A stretch of DNA of 64,000 nt, taken from the NCBI GenBank assembly GCA_024402535.1, contig JAKSTN010000007.1:1-64000 (forward strand). Direction: 5' to 3'. Each line of letters starts with the position of its first letter. The first letter of the stretch is position 1. The position numbers and the translations under genes are program-made. The notes below the pieces were generated by a model. That model saw nothing but the letters and a program-made list of their open reading frames with translations, made no database searches and was not told the origin of the DNA. Origin of the DNA: Treponema sp. Its GTDB lineage: Bacteria > Spirochaetota > Spirochaetia > Treponematales > Treponemataceae. Shown here one piece after another: positions 25,074-34,941 of the stretch.

Positions 25074-28000
25074 ATGAATTTCAAAAGAACATTGTCAGTG
25101 TTTCTTCTGGCTGCGCTTCTGGTTCCTGCATCTTTCGCTCACGGAAAAAAGGATGTTGAAGAAAAAGAAGTTGAAAATTTGAACAGCTGGCAGGAAACTT
25201 TCAGCCTGGAAGGAAAGAAGAAAGGCAAGTACAACATTATGATTACCGCCAAAGACTTAGGTGGTAATACATATATTGAAGGTCCTCATAATATTTTTGT
25301 TGATCCTGATTCGGATCTCTGTATTCCAGGTATTACTAACCCTGTTGAAAATATGCGCGTTGTAGGAAACCTGAACATTGTTGGTACCTGTAAGGATGAT
25401 GATGGTGTTCAGCGCGTTGAACTTATCCTCGACGGAGAAAAGACTGTAAAAGCCGAAGGTGGAGAATTCTGGTCTTATTATCTGGATACAACAGAACTTG
25501 AAGAAGGTGCTCATACCATTGAAGTAATGGGTTATGATATTAACGGCCTTGAAGGAAAGCATACCAAACTTACATGGCAGCTTGACCGCCGTCAGCCTGT
25601 AACTTCTGTTAAAGAAAAAGATATGATCACAGACCGTGCCATGGGTCAGCTTGTTTCAGGAAACGTAAAATTCTCTGGACTGGTAGAAGACGGTAATGGT
25701 ATTAAATCTCTTGCGTATTCTCTTGATAACGGTGAACACTTCCGTGATATCAAAATCAAGAAAAATGATAAGCTTAAGAATGCAGAATTTGATATTTCTG
25801 TAAACACAAAAGATTTTAAAGATGGTCCTGCAGTTATCTGGTTCAAAGCAGTAGATAATTCTGGATCAACAGGTATTTATTCATTCCTCTACTACATTGA
25901 TAATACAAAACCTGATGTAAAAATCATTTCACCAGCAAAAGACCAGCAGGTAAACGGAAAGTTCTCAATTGCCGGTTTTGCTAAAGACGCCATTGGTATT
26001 ACTTCTTTATCATGGGTTTATGGAAAGGATTCTGGTGAAATTGAACTGATTCCAGGTAACCCTTACTGGAGTCTTGATTTTGACGCTACAGAAACAAAAG
26101 ATAAATCAGTAAAATTCTCAATTACAGCAGTTGATGCCGCAGAAAACGTTGTTGAAGTTTCTCAGAACATTCTTCTGAATCCAGAAAGTGATAAGCCTGT
26201 AGTTACAATTGCTTCTCCAGTAGCTGGAGCACAGTATTCTGCCGGTGATGAACTTTATGTTCGCGGTATTTGTCTTGATGACGATGCTGTTGCCGGAGTT
26301 AATATTTCCCTTGATGGTGGTGAACCTGTTTACCACGAAACAAAAGGTGTTTATTTCCTGAGCCTTGGAGATTCTGCTGAATACGGAACAAGTAAACATA
26401 AGGTAACAGTAACTGGTGTTGATACAAACGGCGTTGCAGGAAATCCTGTAACAGTTGAATTCTTCACACTTGGTCTTGTGCCTCAGTATTCAGAACCTGC
26501 CATTTCGGTTGGAAAAGATACAGTTCCATTTGTAAACGGTATGGAAGTTCATCCTGAAAGCGGTTCAGCATTTACCGTAGATATTGCTTCAACAGCAGGT
26601 ATTAAAAATGTCCGCACTGAATATTCAATCGGAAACAATGAACCTGTAGCAGTTGATGTTCCACTGAAAAATGCTGCCTCATATAAAGCTTCTATTCCTG
26701 TAACAAATGAAATGCCATTCGGTGTTGTAAAAGTAAAAGTTACAGCAACAGATATTTATGACAGATCAAGTGATTACACTGGTCTCATTTATGTTACAAA
26801 TACAACAGTCGTAAAAAAGGACACACCTGTAGTTGTATTTGATGATTCAAGAATTTCAGTTGAAGACGGAAAAAATCTGATTGTAAACAATTCTGAATTC
26901 CCAGCTTCTGGTTACCTCCTTGGAGATGTTGCAACAGATGTTGAAATCGTTCCTGAAACTCCATTTGCAACTGCAGTTCTTAAAGGAAACCAGATTCAGC
27001 TGATTCCTGGAAATGCAATCGGAACTTCAGAAGAAGTTGTTGTTCGTGTTACAACAGCTAAAGGTGATAAGTTTGATTCAATCCCTCTGGTATTCTCAAA
27101 TGACACAGCACTGCCACTTCTTTCAATTGACGGCTATTCTGATTCAAATGCAATCGATATCAACAACAGCAATATCTCAATTAAGGGAAAAGCAACCTGT
27201 GAAACAGGTATGAATAAAGTAAAATATCGCCTTATGTCTGCCACAGTTCTTATGGCAAAAGGTGTTATTTCAAAAGTAAATCCAGTTGATATTCCAGCTG
27301 ATTTCAGTGATGCTTCATTTGATTCTGACGGAAATTTCTCTATTGATATTGCATCTGGAAACTTGGACGACGGTCTTTACCTTGTTGAAGTTACAGCAGT
27401 AAGTGCTGCAGGAAACACAACTGTAAAAACAGTATGTTTCAATAAGATTCCTGAAATTGAAGAAGATGAAAAAGGTAAGCTCCCTGTTCCTAAGGCTCCT
27501 GCAATCGTATGGTTTGACGGAAGCGATGTTTATGCTGCTGCCGTTTACCAGGGAACTCTTTCTGAAACATTCAAAGCATTCCCACGCTCAGAAATGGTTG
27601 AAGGAAACAACCCTCTCACATGGTCTACAACTGACGAAAATGAAAAGGTTGTTTCTGGAAAATATACTGCAGCTAAAGACCCAACTCTTTCTGCAAACTT
27701 TGCTCTTGTAAACGAAGAAACTTATATGAGCGGAATGCCTGTTACACTTGCTTTCGGAAATGACAAAACAGTTGTTCCTGGAACAGTAATTGCTTACATT
27801 GATACAGGCGCTGCAGTTTCTGCTGCAACATATGAAATCTACGGTGAAGAAATTTCAGGTGGAGATGTAAAACAGACAGGTTCAGCAAAACTCACAAAAC
27901 CTCTTCCAGGTGAAACACGCTGGACTGCTGAAATCCCACTGAAGAATCTTCCTGCCCGTGTTACAAAAATCAAGCTTAATATTAAGGCTGGTTCTCTTAC

Positions 28001-31000
28001 AAAGACAATTGAAGGTTCTGTAAAAATCGTTCGCCCAACAGAAGAAAAAGTAATTGATGATAAAGAAACCATCTACTCAATGGCTTCTGTAGATATGCAT
28101 TACGATTCAGTTTCTGACCTTTACTTTATGGGACCAGATTCAAAATTCTACTTCTACGCAAACTTCCCTGGACCAATCAGTGTTGACCTGAACGGTGCAA
28201 AAGACGGCCTCAAAATGGACGTTGAAGGAAATCTCATAACTATTACTCCTGTAAAAGACGGTCGTTACAACGGCGTTTCAATTAAAGTTAAGGATATCCT
28301 TGGAGATGAACATACTTCAGATAATCTGAACTTTGTTGTAGATTATGCTGCTCCTGAACTTAAGATTGAAACACCAGCTCTTCACGAATGGGTTGGAAAC
28401 GAAATCAAGATTTCCGGAACTGCTGCAGATGTTCTTGGTGTAAGAACAATTGAATACTCTCTTGATAACGGTGCAACATGGGAATCATTTGTCCTGAACT
28501 CAGGCGATCCTGACAACAAGGGTGTTACTTACAGTCAGGAAGTAACAATTTCTCACATGGCTGATGGTCTTATTCCAATTGATGTTCGTGCAACAGATAT
28601 CACAGGAAATGTTTCAACAGCACGTATTGCCGTATTCAAAGATGTTACTCCACCGGAAGTAAATGTTGTTCTCCCACTTGGAGAAGATATTGTAAACGGT
28701 GAAACACTTATCGTATTTGATATTAAAGATAACGGTCTCTACAACAGAACAGAATATGTTCTGCCACCAACAGTTGCAGCTGAAGGAAATGGACATACAG
28801 AAATTCCATTCAGACCTCTTGTAGCAACAATGATTGGTACAAAAGAAATGCCTATTGATGATGCAATGTCATTTGAATTCTATGATGATGCAGGTAACAA
28901 GACTATAATCGAAAAATGGGCATTCCTTATTGATAATGAATCAGACCTTCCAGTTTCTGAAATTCACGTTCCAGAAGAAAATCAGGTTATTACCCGTGAC
29001 TTCACAATTTCTGGTATCGTAACAGATGATGATGGAAAATCAACAATCTTCTATAAGATTGATGACGGTGAATTCATTCAGTACCCAGAAATGGGAACAA
29101 GTTTCTCTATTGATGTTCCTATCTCATCAATGAGAGATAACGAACATACAGTTACCGTTTACGCTGTTGACGTAAACGGAATTAAGGGACCTGAAGCAGT
29201 TCGTACATATCGTGTATCTTTGGCTGAACCAAAGGGTGTTCTCGTATCACCTGATATGGATACATCTGTTCGTGGTGTAATTACACTTGCTGGTTGGGCA
29301 AACGATAAGAACGGTATTGCAGATGTAAAAGTTTCTCTTGATAACGGTAACTCTTATAATGATGCAATTCTTACAAAAGTTGACGGTGCTGATGCTGACT
29401 GGACTTACACAGTAGATTCTCGTGCAATTCCTGGTGGTTCTCAGGTTGTCTTCCTTAAGATTACAGATAATTACGGAATCCAGGGACTTTACTCAAGCTT
29501 GATTAACATTGATAACCAGGCACCAACTCTTTCTCTGGAACTTCCAATTGACGAATCAACAACAACAGGACAGCTGTTCTTCTCTGGTTATTCATTTGAT
29601 AACGTTGAAATTACAGACATGCACGTTACAATTAGAAATCTGGAAAAATTCACAGAACCATATGTTGAAAGCTTCCCGATTGACCGTGTAATTGGTAAAG
29701 TCCTGGATATTACATCACTTGCCGATGGTTTCTATAACATTGAACTTACAGCAATTGATGCTGCCGGAAACTCTTCAAACGTTTCACGCAATGTTCACCT
29801 GGATAAAAAACGTCCACAGGCAGTTGTTGATATTCTGTATCCATTGAATGGTGAACATAAAACTGGTGAATTCAATATTTATGGTCAGGCAGAATCAGAA
29901 GGAAAAATTTCTCTCCTGAATCTGTATGTTGATGATAAATATATTGCAGAAACTGAACTCACAGATTCAGGCTTCTACAAGTTTGGAATTACACAGGACC
30001 TTCTTGCAAACGGCGAACACTACTACTACGTAGAAGTTGTTCTTGAAAACGGCGTTAAGATTTCTTCTCCAGTTCAGAAAATCACTTATAGTGCAAACGG
30101 ACCATGGGTTACAATTGATAACTTTGTTTATGGTTCATTCGCAATGGGCCGTCCATACCTTCGCGGTCGCGCAGGTTACACAATCGACGGTGATGAACTT
30201 CTTTACTCAAAAACAAAAGAAGCTCCTATTGAATTGAAAGAAGAAGTTGCTGCAAAAGTTGTAGAAAAGATTGAACTTTCTATGGATAACGGACGTACGT
30301 TCATTCCACTTTCAAAAGGTGATAAGTGGATGTACCGTATTGAAAACGAAGACTGGCCGGAAGGTTATCACTTCCTGCTGCTCCGCGCAACAATGAAGAA
30401 TGGTGAAACAGCAATTGAACGTACAATTGTTCAGATTGATAATACAAATCCTTCTGTACATCTGATTGCACCTGAAGTTGGCGGACGTTACAACCAGGAA
30501 CTGAACTTTTCAGGACTTTCTGGTGATGATGTTGGACTTGAAGCTGTAACTGTAACTCTGCGTAAGGGTGATAAATCATCTTATGAAGTTCCATCATTCA
30601 TCCAGGGACTTTACGTAGACTTCCACTTCTGGGGTGCTACACTCTTTGATGTTGGTGCAGGTCTTACATTCTTTGATGACAACGTTAAACTTCAGTTCCA
30701 GTGGGGACAGTTTACACAGGCTCAGCGTGATACAGTTTCTTCACTGCTGAACCAGCCACAGTCAGATATGCGTTACGGTGGAAACGTAATGGGTATCAAG
30801 CTGCTTGCAAACATTTCTTCTATTCCATTCAGCTATTTCTTTGGTCATGACTGGGACTGGTTGTCTGCAAGTGTTGCCGTTGGTGCTAACTTCTCTTACT
30901 TCACTGAAACAAACTCTGGGGTACCACAGGTTCTTTCTTCTGGTCTCTTCCAGATTGAATTCCCTAAAGCTAAGTTCAACGGTGTAAAAATGTTCAGTAC

Positions 31001-31124
31001 TGTTTCGGGATACACTGAGGGATCACTGTGGTTTATTCCTACAGATATTCAGACAGATGCAGCAAATGCACCTAAGAAAATTGTTCCACAGATTTCTGTC
31101 GGATTGAGAGCAAACGTATTCTAA
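25074..31124 (+). CDS. Giant secreted Ig-like repeat protein with C-terminal barrel-like domain
   Basis: 2016 residues. Signal peptide with cleavage near ASFA-HG. Residues about 70-1830 are a chain of Ig-like beta-sandwich modules of about 90-100 residues, recognisable by recurring V-x-G-x-A-x-D-x-x-G-I and S-L-D-N-G motifs (around 214, 411, 1127, 1327, 1419 and 1734) and by I-D-N-T-x-P-x-V module joins. The final 180 residues change to aromatic amphipathic strands and end VGLRANVF, like an outer-membrane barrel C-terminus. It is probably a surface or periplasmic scaffold or adhesin. First of three genes, followed by an outer-membrane protein and an HD-GYP-like protein. Confidence 0.75.
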   Translation: MNFKRTLSVFLLAALLVPASFAHGKKDVEEKEVENLNSWQETFSLEGKKKGKYNIMITAKDLGGNTYIEGPHNIFVDPDSDLCIPGITNPVENMRVVGNLNIVGTCKDDDGVQRVELILDGEKTVKAEGGEFWSYYLDTTELEEGAHTIEVMGYDINGLEGKHTKLTWQLDRRQPVTSVKEKDMITDRAMGQLVSGNVKFSGLVEDGNGIKSLAYSLDNGEHFRDIKIKKNDKLKNAEFDISVNTKDFKDGPAVIWFKAVDNSGSTGIYSFLYYIDNTKPDVKIISPAKDQQVNGKFSIAGFAKDAIGITSLSWVYGKDSGEIELIPGNPYWSLDFDATETKDKSVKFSITAVDAAENVVEVSQNILLNPESDKPVVTIASPVAGAQYSAGDELYVRGICLDDDAVAGVNISLDGGEPVYHETKGVYFLSLGDSAEYGTSKHKVTVTGVDTNGVAGNPVTVEFFTLGLVPQYSEPAISVGKDTVPFVNGMEVHPESGSAFTVDIASTAGIKNVRTEYSIGNNEPVAVDVPLKNAASYKASIPVTNEMPFGVVKVKVTATDIYDRSSDYTGLIYVTNTTVVKKDTPVVVFDDSRISVEDGKNLIVNNSEFPASGYLLGDVATDVEIVPETPFATAVLKGNQIQLIPGNAIGTSEEVVVRVTTAKGDKFDSIPLVFSNDTALPLLSIDGYSDSNAIDINNSNISIKGKATCETGMNKVKYRLMSATVLMAKGVISKVNPVDIPADFSDASFDSDGNFSIDIASGNLDDGLYLVEVTAVSAAGNTTVKTVCFNKIPEIEEDEKGKLPVPKAPAIVWFDGSDVYAAAVYQGTLSETFKAFPRSEMVEGNNPLTWSTTDENEKVVSGKYTAAKDPTLSANFALVNEETYMSGMPVTLAFGNDKTVVPGTVIAYIDTGAAVSAATYEIYGEEISGGDVKQTGSAKLTKPLPGETRWTAEIPLKNLPARVTKIKLNIKAGSLTKTIEGSVKIVRPTEEKVIDDKETIYSMASVDMHYDSVSDLYFMGPDSKFYFYANFPGPISVDLNGAKDGLKMDVEGNLITITPVKDGRYNGVSIKVKDILGDEHTSDNLNFVVDYAAPELKIETPALHEWVGNEIKISGTAADVLGVRTIEYSLDNGATWESFVLNSGDPDNKGVTYSQEVTISHMADGLIPIDVRATDITGNVSTARIAVFKDVTPPEVNVVLPLGEDIVNGETLIVFDIKDNGLYNRTEYVLPPTVAAEGNGHTEIPFRPLVATMIGTKEMPIDDAMSFEFYDDAGNKTIIEKWAFLIDNESDLPVSEIHVPEENQVITRDFTISGIVTDDDGKSTIFYKIDDGEFIQYPEMGTSFSIDVPISSMRDNEHTVTVYAVDVNGIKGPEAVRTYRVSLAEPKGVLVSPDMDTSVRGVITLAGWANDKNGIADVKVSLDNGNSYNDAILTKVDGADADWTYTVDSRAIPGGSQVVFLKITDNYGIQGLYSSLINIDNQAPTLSLELPIDESTTTGQLFFSGYSFDNVEITDMHVTIRNLEKFTEPYVESFPIDRVIGKVLDITSLADGFYNIELTAIDAAGNSSNVSRNVHLDKKRPQAVVDILYPLNGEHKTGEFNIYGQAESEGKISLLNLYVDDKYIAETELTDSGFYKFGITQDLLANGEHYYYVEVVLENGVKISSPVQKITYSANGPWVTIDNFVYGSFAMGRPYLRGRAGYTIDGDELLYSKTKEAPIELKEEVAAKVVEKIELSMDNGRTFIPLSKGDKWMYRIENEDWPEGYHFLLLRATMKNGETAIERTIVQIDNTNPSVHLIAPEVGGRYNQELNFSGLSGDDVGLEAVTVTLRKGDKSSYEVPSFIQGLYVDFHFWGATLFDVGAGLTFFDDNVKLQFQWGQFTQAQRDTVSSLLNQPQSDMRYGGNVMGIKLLANISSIPFSYFFGHDWDWLSASVAVGANFSYFTETNSGVPQVLSSGLFQIEFPKAKFNGVKMFSTVSGYTEGSLWFIPTDIQTDAANAPKKIVPQISVGLRANVF

Positions 31125-31142
31125 TTTTGTTTGAGGTTTTAG

Positions 31143-32267
31143 ATGAATAGAAAACTTAAAAACCTTATTCTTGCGGTTCTTCTCTGCGTAGCAGCAGTGC
31201 CTGTTTTTGCAGTAGAAGAATATGTAAGCCTCGTTTATAAGGAAATTGATGTTGCTTTTGCAAATCGTTCTGATGAAATTCTTGATAAGATTCTTCAGAA
31301 ATACCAGGGTGACGACTATTATTTCCTTATGGAAAATTATTCCATGAAGAAAGTTCGTCGTCTGATTATTATAAACGACTACGAGTTTGCCATGAATGCA
31401 GATCTTGTTATCATCGACAACAACCTTGATAACATTGAAGCTGTAGAACTTTATGCAACAATCACAGATGCTTATGAAATGCAGAAAACTCTGGATCGTC
31501 TGGCAGAAGAAAAACGAAGGGCAGAAGAAGTTCGTCTGGTAAACCTTAAAGAAGAACAGCGTGGTACTGCTGCAAAGCAATACAATGCTGTAACAACAAG
31601 TACTGGAAATACTGTTTATGTAACAGGAAAAGACGGTGGTCAACTTACTTACAACGGTTTGAATTATGGTCTTGGAGTTGTTCCAGGATTTGTAATGAAC
31701 AGTTCTATAAATGAAGAGAATAATCTTAAGGCTGCTACTGCCGGTATGGCTCTTGATTTCGGGTATTACACAATTCTTAAAAAAACTAATATTGGTGGTG
31801 ATCTTGGAATTCAGGCTGGAATCCCGCTTACAGGACAGGATCAGTCTATTTTCGTAGATGCAAGCATTGCAGGAAAAGTTGCATTCCGTGATTTTATGGA
31901 CAAGCTTTTCTTAAGAGCAGGGGTTGCAATTGAAGGTTCCCTGAAAGGTGAGTCAAATTCATCACTTTTCAATCAGGATGTTCAGAACGCATTCTTTACA
32001 CCACTTCTGGGATTCAAATTCCAGGAGATTCCTTTAGGAAAGATGGCTGTTAGTGCCGGTGTAGACTGGTTTGCAGCACATCTTTGGACACCAGGTCTTA
32101 ATGCTGCAGGAAAAGTTGATCTTTCTATGAACATTCCGTTTGGAGTTACAGATAAAGTTATTCTGGACTTCATTATTGGTGCAAGAGATATCGTATTCCT
32201 GAAAAATACAGGTCTTGAAAACCGTACAAACTTTGTAATCGCTTTAGGAGGTCGCAATGTTAAGTAA
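31143..32267 (+). CDS. Outer-membrane-like protein, operon with Ig-repeat protein
   Basis: 374 residues with a signal peptide (AAVPVFA-VEE). Residues 25-140 are helical and charged, including a coiled-coil stretch rich in Glu/Arg (LDRLAEEKRRAEEVR); from about 165 on the protein has alternating strands with Gly and aromatics (GGDLGIQAGIPL, LFLRAGVAIEG, KMAVSAGVDW), consistent with a beta-barrel. Its last codons contain the GGAGG ribosome binding site of the next gene, which overlaps by 11 bases. Family not recognised. Confidence 0.65.
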   Translation: MNRKLKNLILAVLLCVAAVPVFAVEEYVSLVYKEIDVAFANRSDEILDKILQKYQGDDYYFLMENYSMKKVRRLIIINDYEFAMNADLVIIDNNLDNIEAVELYATITDAYEMQKTLDRLAEEKRRAEEVRLVNLKEEQRGTAAKQYNAVTTSTGNTVYVTGKDGGQLTYNGLNYGLGVVPGFVMNSSINEENNLKAATAGMALDFGYYTILKKTNIGGDLGIQAGIPLTGQDQSIFVDASIAGKVAFRDFMDKLFLRAGVAIEGSLKGESNSSLFNQDVQNAFFTPLLGFKFQEIPLGKMAVSAGVDWFAAHLWTPGLNAAGKVDLSMNIPFGVTDKVILDFIIGARDIVFLKNTGLENRTNFVIALGGRNVK

Positions 32268-33735
32268 ATGTAAAAAAATCTTTGCTTCCATTCTTTTAGC
32301 TTTTTTTGCTTTCAATGCAGTAGCTGCTACAGTTGATCTTGCAGGGCGCTTCCTTGAAAAGGCTGAAACTGCTTATGAAGACGGTGATGTTGACGGTGCA
32401 TATAAATATATCAATCAGGCATTGGCTCTTACAAAAAATGATGATGCTGCAACAAATGTTGTTATTTATGCACAGAGTGTCTATAAAACAAAACTGGAAA
32501 GAATCAAGAAAAATTATGATGAACTTGATTTTATTGATGTAACTTCGAATCTTGAACAGTATCCGAAAGTTGCAAGCAGTTCTGTTAAAAAACTGGTAGC
32601 TCAGATTGAAGTTATTCAGAATCAGAAAGCTGAAGCAGAACGCAAGGCAATTGAAAAACAGACTCGTGAAGATGAAGCACGCCGTGCAAATGAACAGACT
32701 GAGATCATGCGCCAGCAGGCAGAAGATTCACGCAGACTTCAGGAAGAAGCTAACGCAGAAACCCGTAAGGCTAATGAAGAAAACCTTCGTATTCAGAAAC
32801 AGAATTCTGAAGAACTGAAAAATACTCTTTCAAGTGGACTTCAGGTTCTTGGTGATGGTCTTGAAAAATCTTCAAATGAAACAAGAGGTGCAATTAATAA
32901 GATTGTATGGATTGTAATTCTTATTGTTGTACTTATTCTTGTAATCGTATTAGTAATTCTTCTTGTTGCCCGTAAAGGATTCAAGCAGGCAGAAATTCAG
33001 CAGGAACAGTATGTTCAGGCATTCCGTATGCTTGCGGCCTCTCAGAATCAGACTAATCGTCTTATGCTTGGTGGTGTAACAGATCTTTATAACGGCGAAG
33101 GTTCAAATCTGCGTATCGCAGGAAGTTCAAGATGGGAAGCAGCTGCTCTGCCTGAAACAACAACAAGTCCTGAAGAACAGGAAGAACTTAGAACTCTTGC
33201 TTCAAAGTGTGAAGACCTTGGAGCAAAAATTGACCAGGCAACAGTTCGTAAAAACAATTCAAAGAACGTTTCAGAACTTTGTTACAAAATTGCTATGGCA
33301 CTCGGACTCCCACAGGGAGAATCTATGCTGTACTTCTGTGCAGCAATGGTATATGACGCAGGATTCCTTGCTGTTCCAGAAGAAATTATGGCTTCTGATC
33401 AGCTTACAGATGAACAGAGAGCAATTCTCAAGAACCATGTAAATATGGCTGAAAAACTTCTGGACTTTGTTCCTAAGAAGTTCTGGCAGACATTTGAAGA
33501 TGCTGCACTCTGTCACCATGAAAATATGGATGGTTCAGGATATCCAAAAGGGCTTAAAGGGAATGAAATTCCTCAGATTGCACGTCTTATCCGTGTATGT
33601 GAAAGTTATATTTCGCTTACAAACAAGCGTAATTATCGTGAGATTTACGATAAAGAAACTGCTATTCAGAAACTTAGAGAAAAACCTGAATTCTATGATT
33701 CAGATGTAATCGACGTTCTGGAAAGCATTATTTAA
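32257..33735 (+). CDS. Membrane HD-GYP-like protein with altered HD motif
   Basis: 492 residues: signal/anchor, TPR-like helices (about 25-80), a long Glu/Arg/Gln coiled coil (about 115-205), a membrane helix (215-237), then a cytoplasmic HD-GYP-type domain (about 340-490). HHENMDGSGYPKGLKGNEI is intact and matches the cyclic-di-GMP phosphodiesterase family, but the HD dyad is YD (in MVYDAGFLAVPEEIM, residue 366), so one metal ligand is lost. It is likely a non-catalytic sensor, possibly passing cyclic-di-GMP state to the periplasmic domains and its envelope neighbours. Overlaps the preceding gene by 11 bases. Confidence 0.8.
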   Translation: MLSKCKKIFASILLAFFAFNAVAATVDLAGRFLEKAETAYEDGDVDGAYKYINQALALTKNDDAATNVVIYAQSVYKTKLERIKKNYDELDFIDVTSNLEQYPKVASSSVKKLVAQIEVIQNQKAEAERKAIEKQTREDEARRANEQTEIMRQQAEDSRRLQEEANAETRKANEENLRIQKQNSEELKNTLSSGLQVLGDGLEKSSNETRGAINKIVWIVILIVVLILVIVLVILLVARKGFKQAEIQQEQYVQAFRMLAASQNQTNRLMLGGVTDLYNGEGSNLRIAGSSRWEAAALPETTTSPEEQEELRTLASKCEDLGAKIDQATVRKNNSKNVSELCYKIAMALGLPQGESMLYFCAAMVYDAGFLAVPEEIMASDQLTDEQRAILKNHVNMAEKLLDFVPKKFWQTFEDAALCHHENMDGSGYPKGLKGNEIPQIARLIRVCESYISLTNKRNYREIYDKETAIQKLREKPEFYDSDVIDVLESII

Positions 33736-33747
33736 TTAATGAACTGA

Positions 33748-33790
33748 AAAAAGAAAGGCTGCGCTTTGTAAGTGCAGCCTTTCTTTTTTT
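33748..33790. terminator. Bidirectional terminator
   Basis: AAAGAAAGGCTGC with GCAGCCTTTCTTT around a GC-TTTG-TAAG loop, T-run on the right and A-run on the left. It serves the plus-strand operon and the converging NlpC gene. Confidence 0.9.
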
Positions 33791-33801
33791 AGATATGTGA
33801 A

Positions 33802-34878
33802 TTAAAAGATATTTGCTGGAATTGAAACTCTTATACCTGTGTACAATACAACGCCGTTAGTTATAGATTTGAAAATATTCAATGCGGAATTATCGGTGTT
33901 GTTATAAACAGAATAGGCAATGTCTTGAACAAGCTGGACTTTTACATCACCTTTTGTAAGGTTTGGTGTAGAGAATGAAGCCCCTAAAACACCAGGGAAA
34001 ATAGATGGAGAGATTTCTTCATCGGTATCATGAATGATACTCTTTCCAAAAGTGAATACAGGACCCATATAAACGCGGATATTATCATTTACTGTAAGGC
34101 TGAATGTGAGAGGCATTTGGAATGCTCCAATCCAATAGTTCCATCTGAAACCGAGACCAAAGCCTGGTTGTAGTGTTTTGTCAGAAAGTCTTGCGTTTGT
34201 CTGGAAATCAACTCCGCGGAAATTCGGCATGAAATTCTTTGAAGTAAGAACGGACCAGTCTGCCAGAAGCGAAGCATCCACAACAAGCTGGTCAAGAACA
34301 GGAAGTGAAACACGTTCTTCCTTAATAACATCTGATCCAGAGTCATGAGTTTCTTCAATCAACTTTCCTGATTTATAAATCTGGCCGCATCCGATGTAGC
34401 GAGGTTTCCAGTAGGCTTCATTAAGGGAAGAAAGAATTACGCCTGTGTTTGGGCCATCGCTTAATGCTGAAATGAACTGGTTGTTTCCAATATAAATTCC
34501 TACATGGGAAATTGAACCTGTTGTAGTGGTTCTGAAAAATAAAAGGTCTCCAGGTTCTTTTTCTTTGTCGGGAACGATTTTTGATTTGCTGTAAAGAGCC
34601 TGAGCGGTACGTGGCAGCTGAGTGCCGTTTGCCTCGTGGGCAACGTAATAAATAAGACCTGAGCAGTCAAATTCATCAGGGCCTGCGGCACCATAAGTAT
34701 AGGGGCAGCCTACATATTTCTTTGCTTCCCGAACAAGATTCTCACGGTAGGTTTTTGCTTTTGCGGTAGAAACTTCTTCTGCGCAAAGGTTCAAGCATGT
34801 AATACAGAATATGCTTGTAAAAAGTGCCAGGAATTTGTATTTATGGGCAATCAAAATTTCTTTTCGTGTCTTACTCAT
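33802..34878 (-). CDS. NlpC/P60 domain fused to an outer-membrane barrel-like domain
   Basis: 358 residues. Signal peptide at the N-terminus (ending near LNLCAEE), NlpC/P60 cysteine-peptidase domain at about 45-165 with Cys72 in FDCSGL and His125 in SISHVGIYIG. In Spr-type enzymes the third catalytic residue is a His 12 residues on; here that position is Ser137 (NNQFISA). After about residue 200 the protein turns into strand-like segments and ends SIPANIF, with the terminal Phe of barrel proteins. It is probably an outer-membrane-anchored peptidoglycan-active or -binding protein. The ATG is preceded by GATAATATATAT and no Shine-Dalgarno site. Confidence 0.8.
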   Translation of the reverse strand: MSKTRKEILIAHKYKFLALFTSIFCITCLNLCAEEVSTAKAKTYRENLVREAKKYVGCPYTYGAAGPDEFDCSGLIYYVAHEANGTQLPRTAQALYSKSKIVPDKEKEPGDLLFFRTTTTGSISHVGIYIGNNQFISALSDGPNTGVILSSLNEAYWKPRYIGCGQIYKSGKLIEETHDSGSDVIKEERVSLPVLDQLVVDASLLADWSVLTSKNFMPNFRGVDFQTNARLSDKTLQPGFGLGFRWNYWIGAFQMPLTFSLTVNDNIRVYMGPVFTFGKSIIHDTDEEISPSIFPGVLGASFSTPNLTKGDVKVQLVQDIAYSVYNNTDNSALNIFKSITNGVVLYTGIRVSIPANIF

Positions 34879-34911
34879 ATATATATTATCGAATATTTTG
34901 GTTAAATAATT

Positions 34912-34940
34912 AAGGCGTCACATGAGTGACGCCTTTTTTT
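34912..34940. terminator. Terminator between NlpC and CBM48 genes
   Basis: Perfect stem AAGGCGTCAC / GTGACGCCTT with a 4-nt loop. T7 follows on the plus strand; on the minus strand, where the CBM48 gene ends, the tail is TTAATTATTT. Confidence 0.8.
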
Positions 34941-34941
34941 G

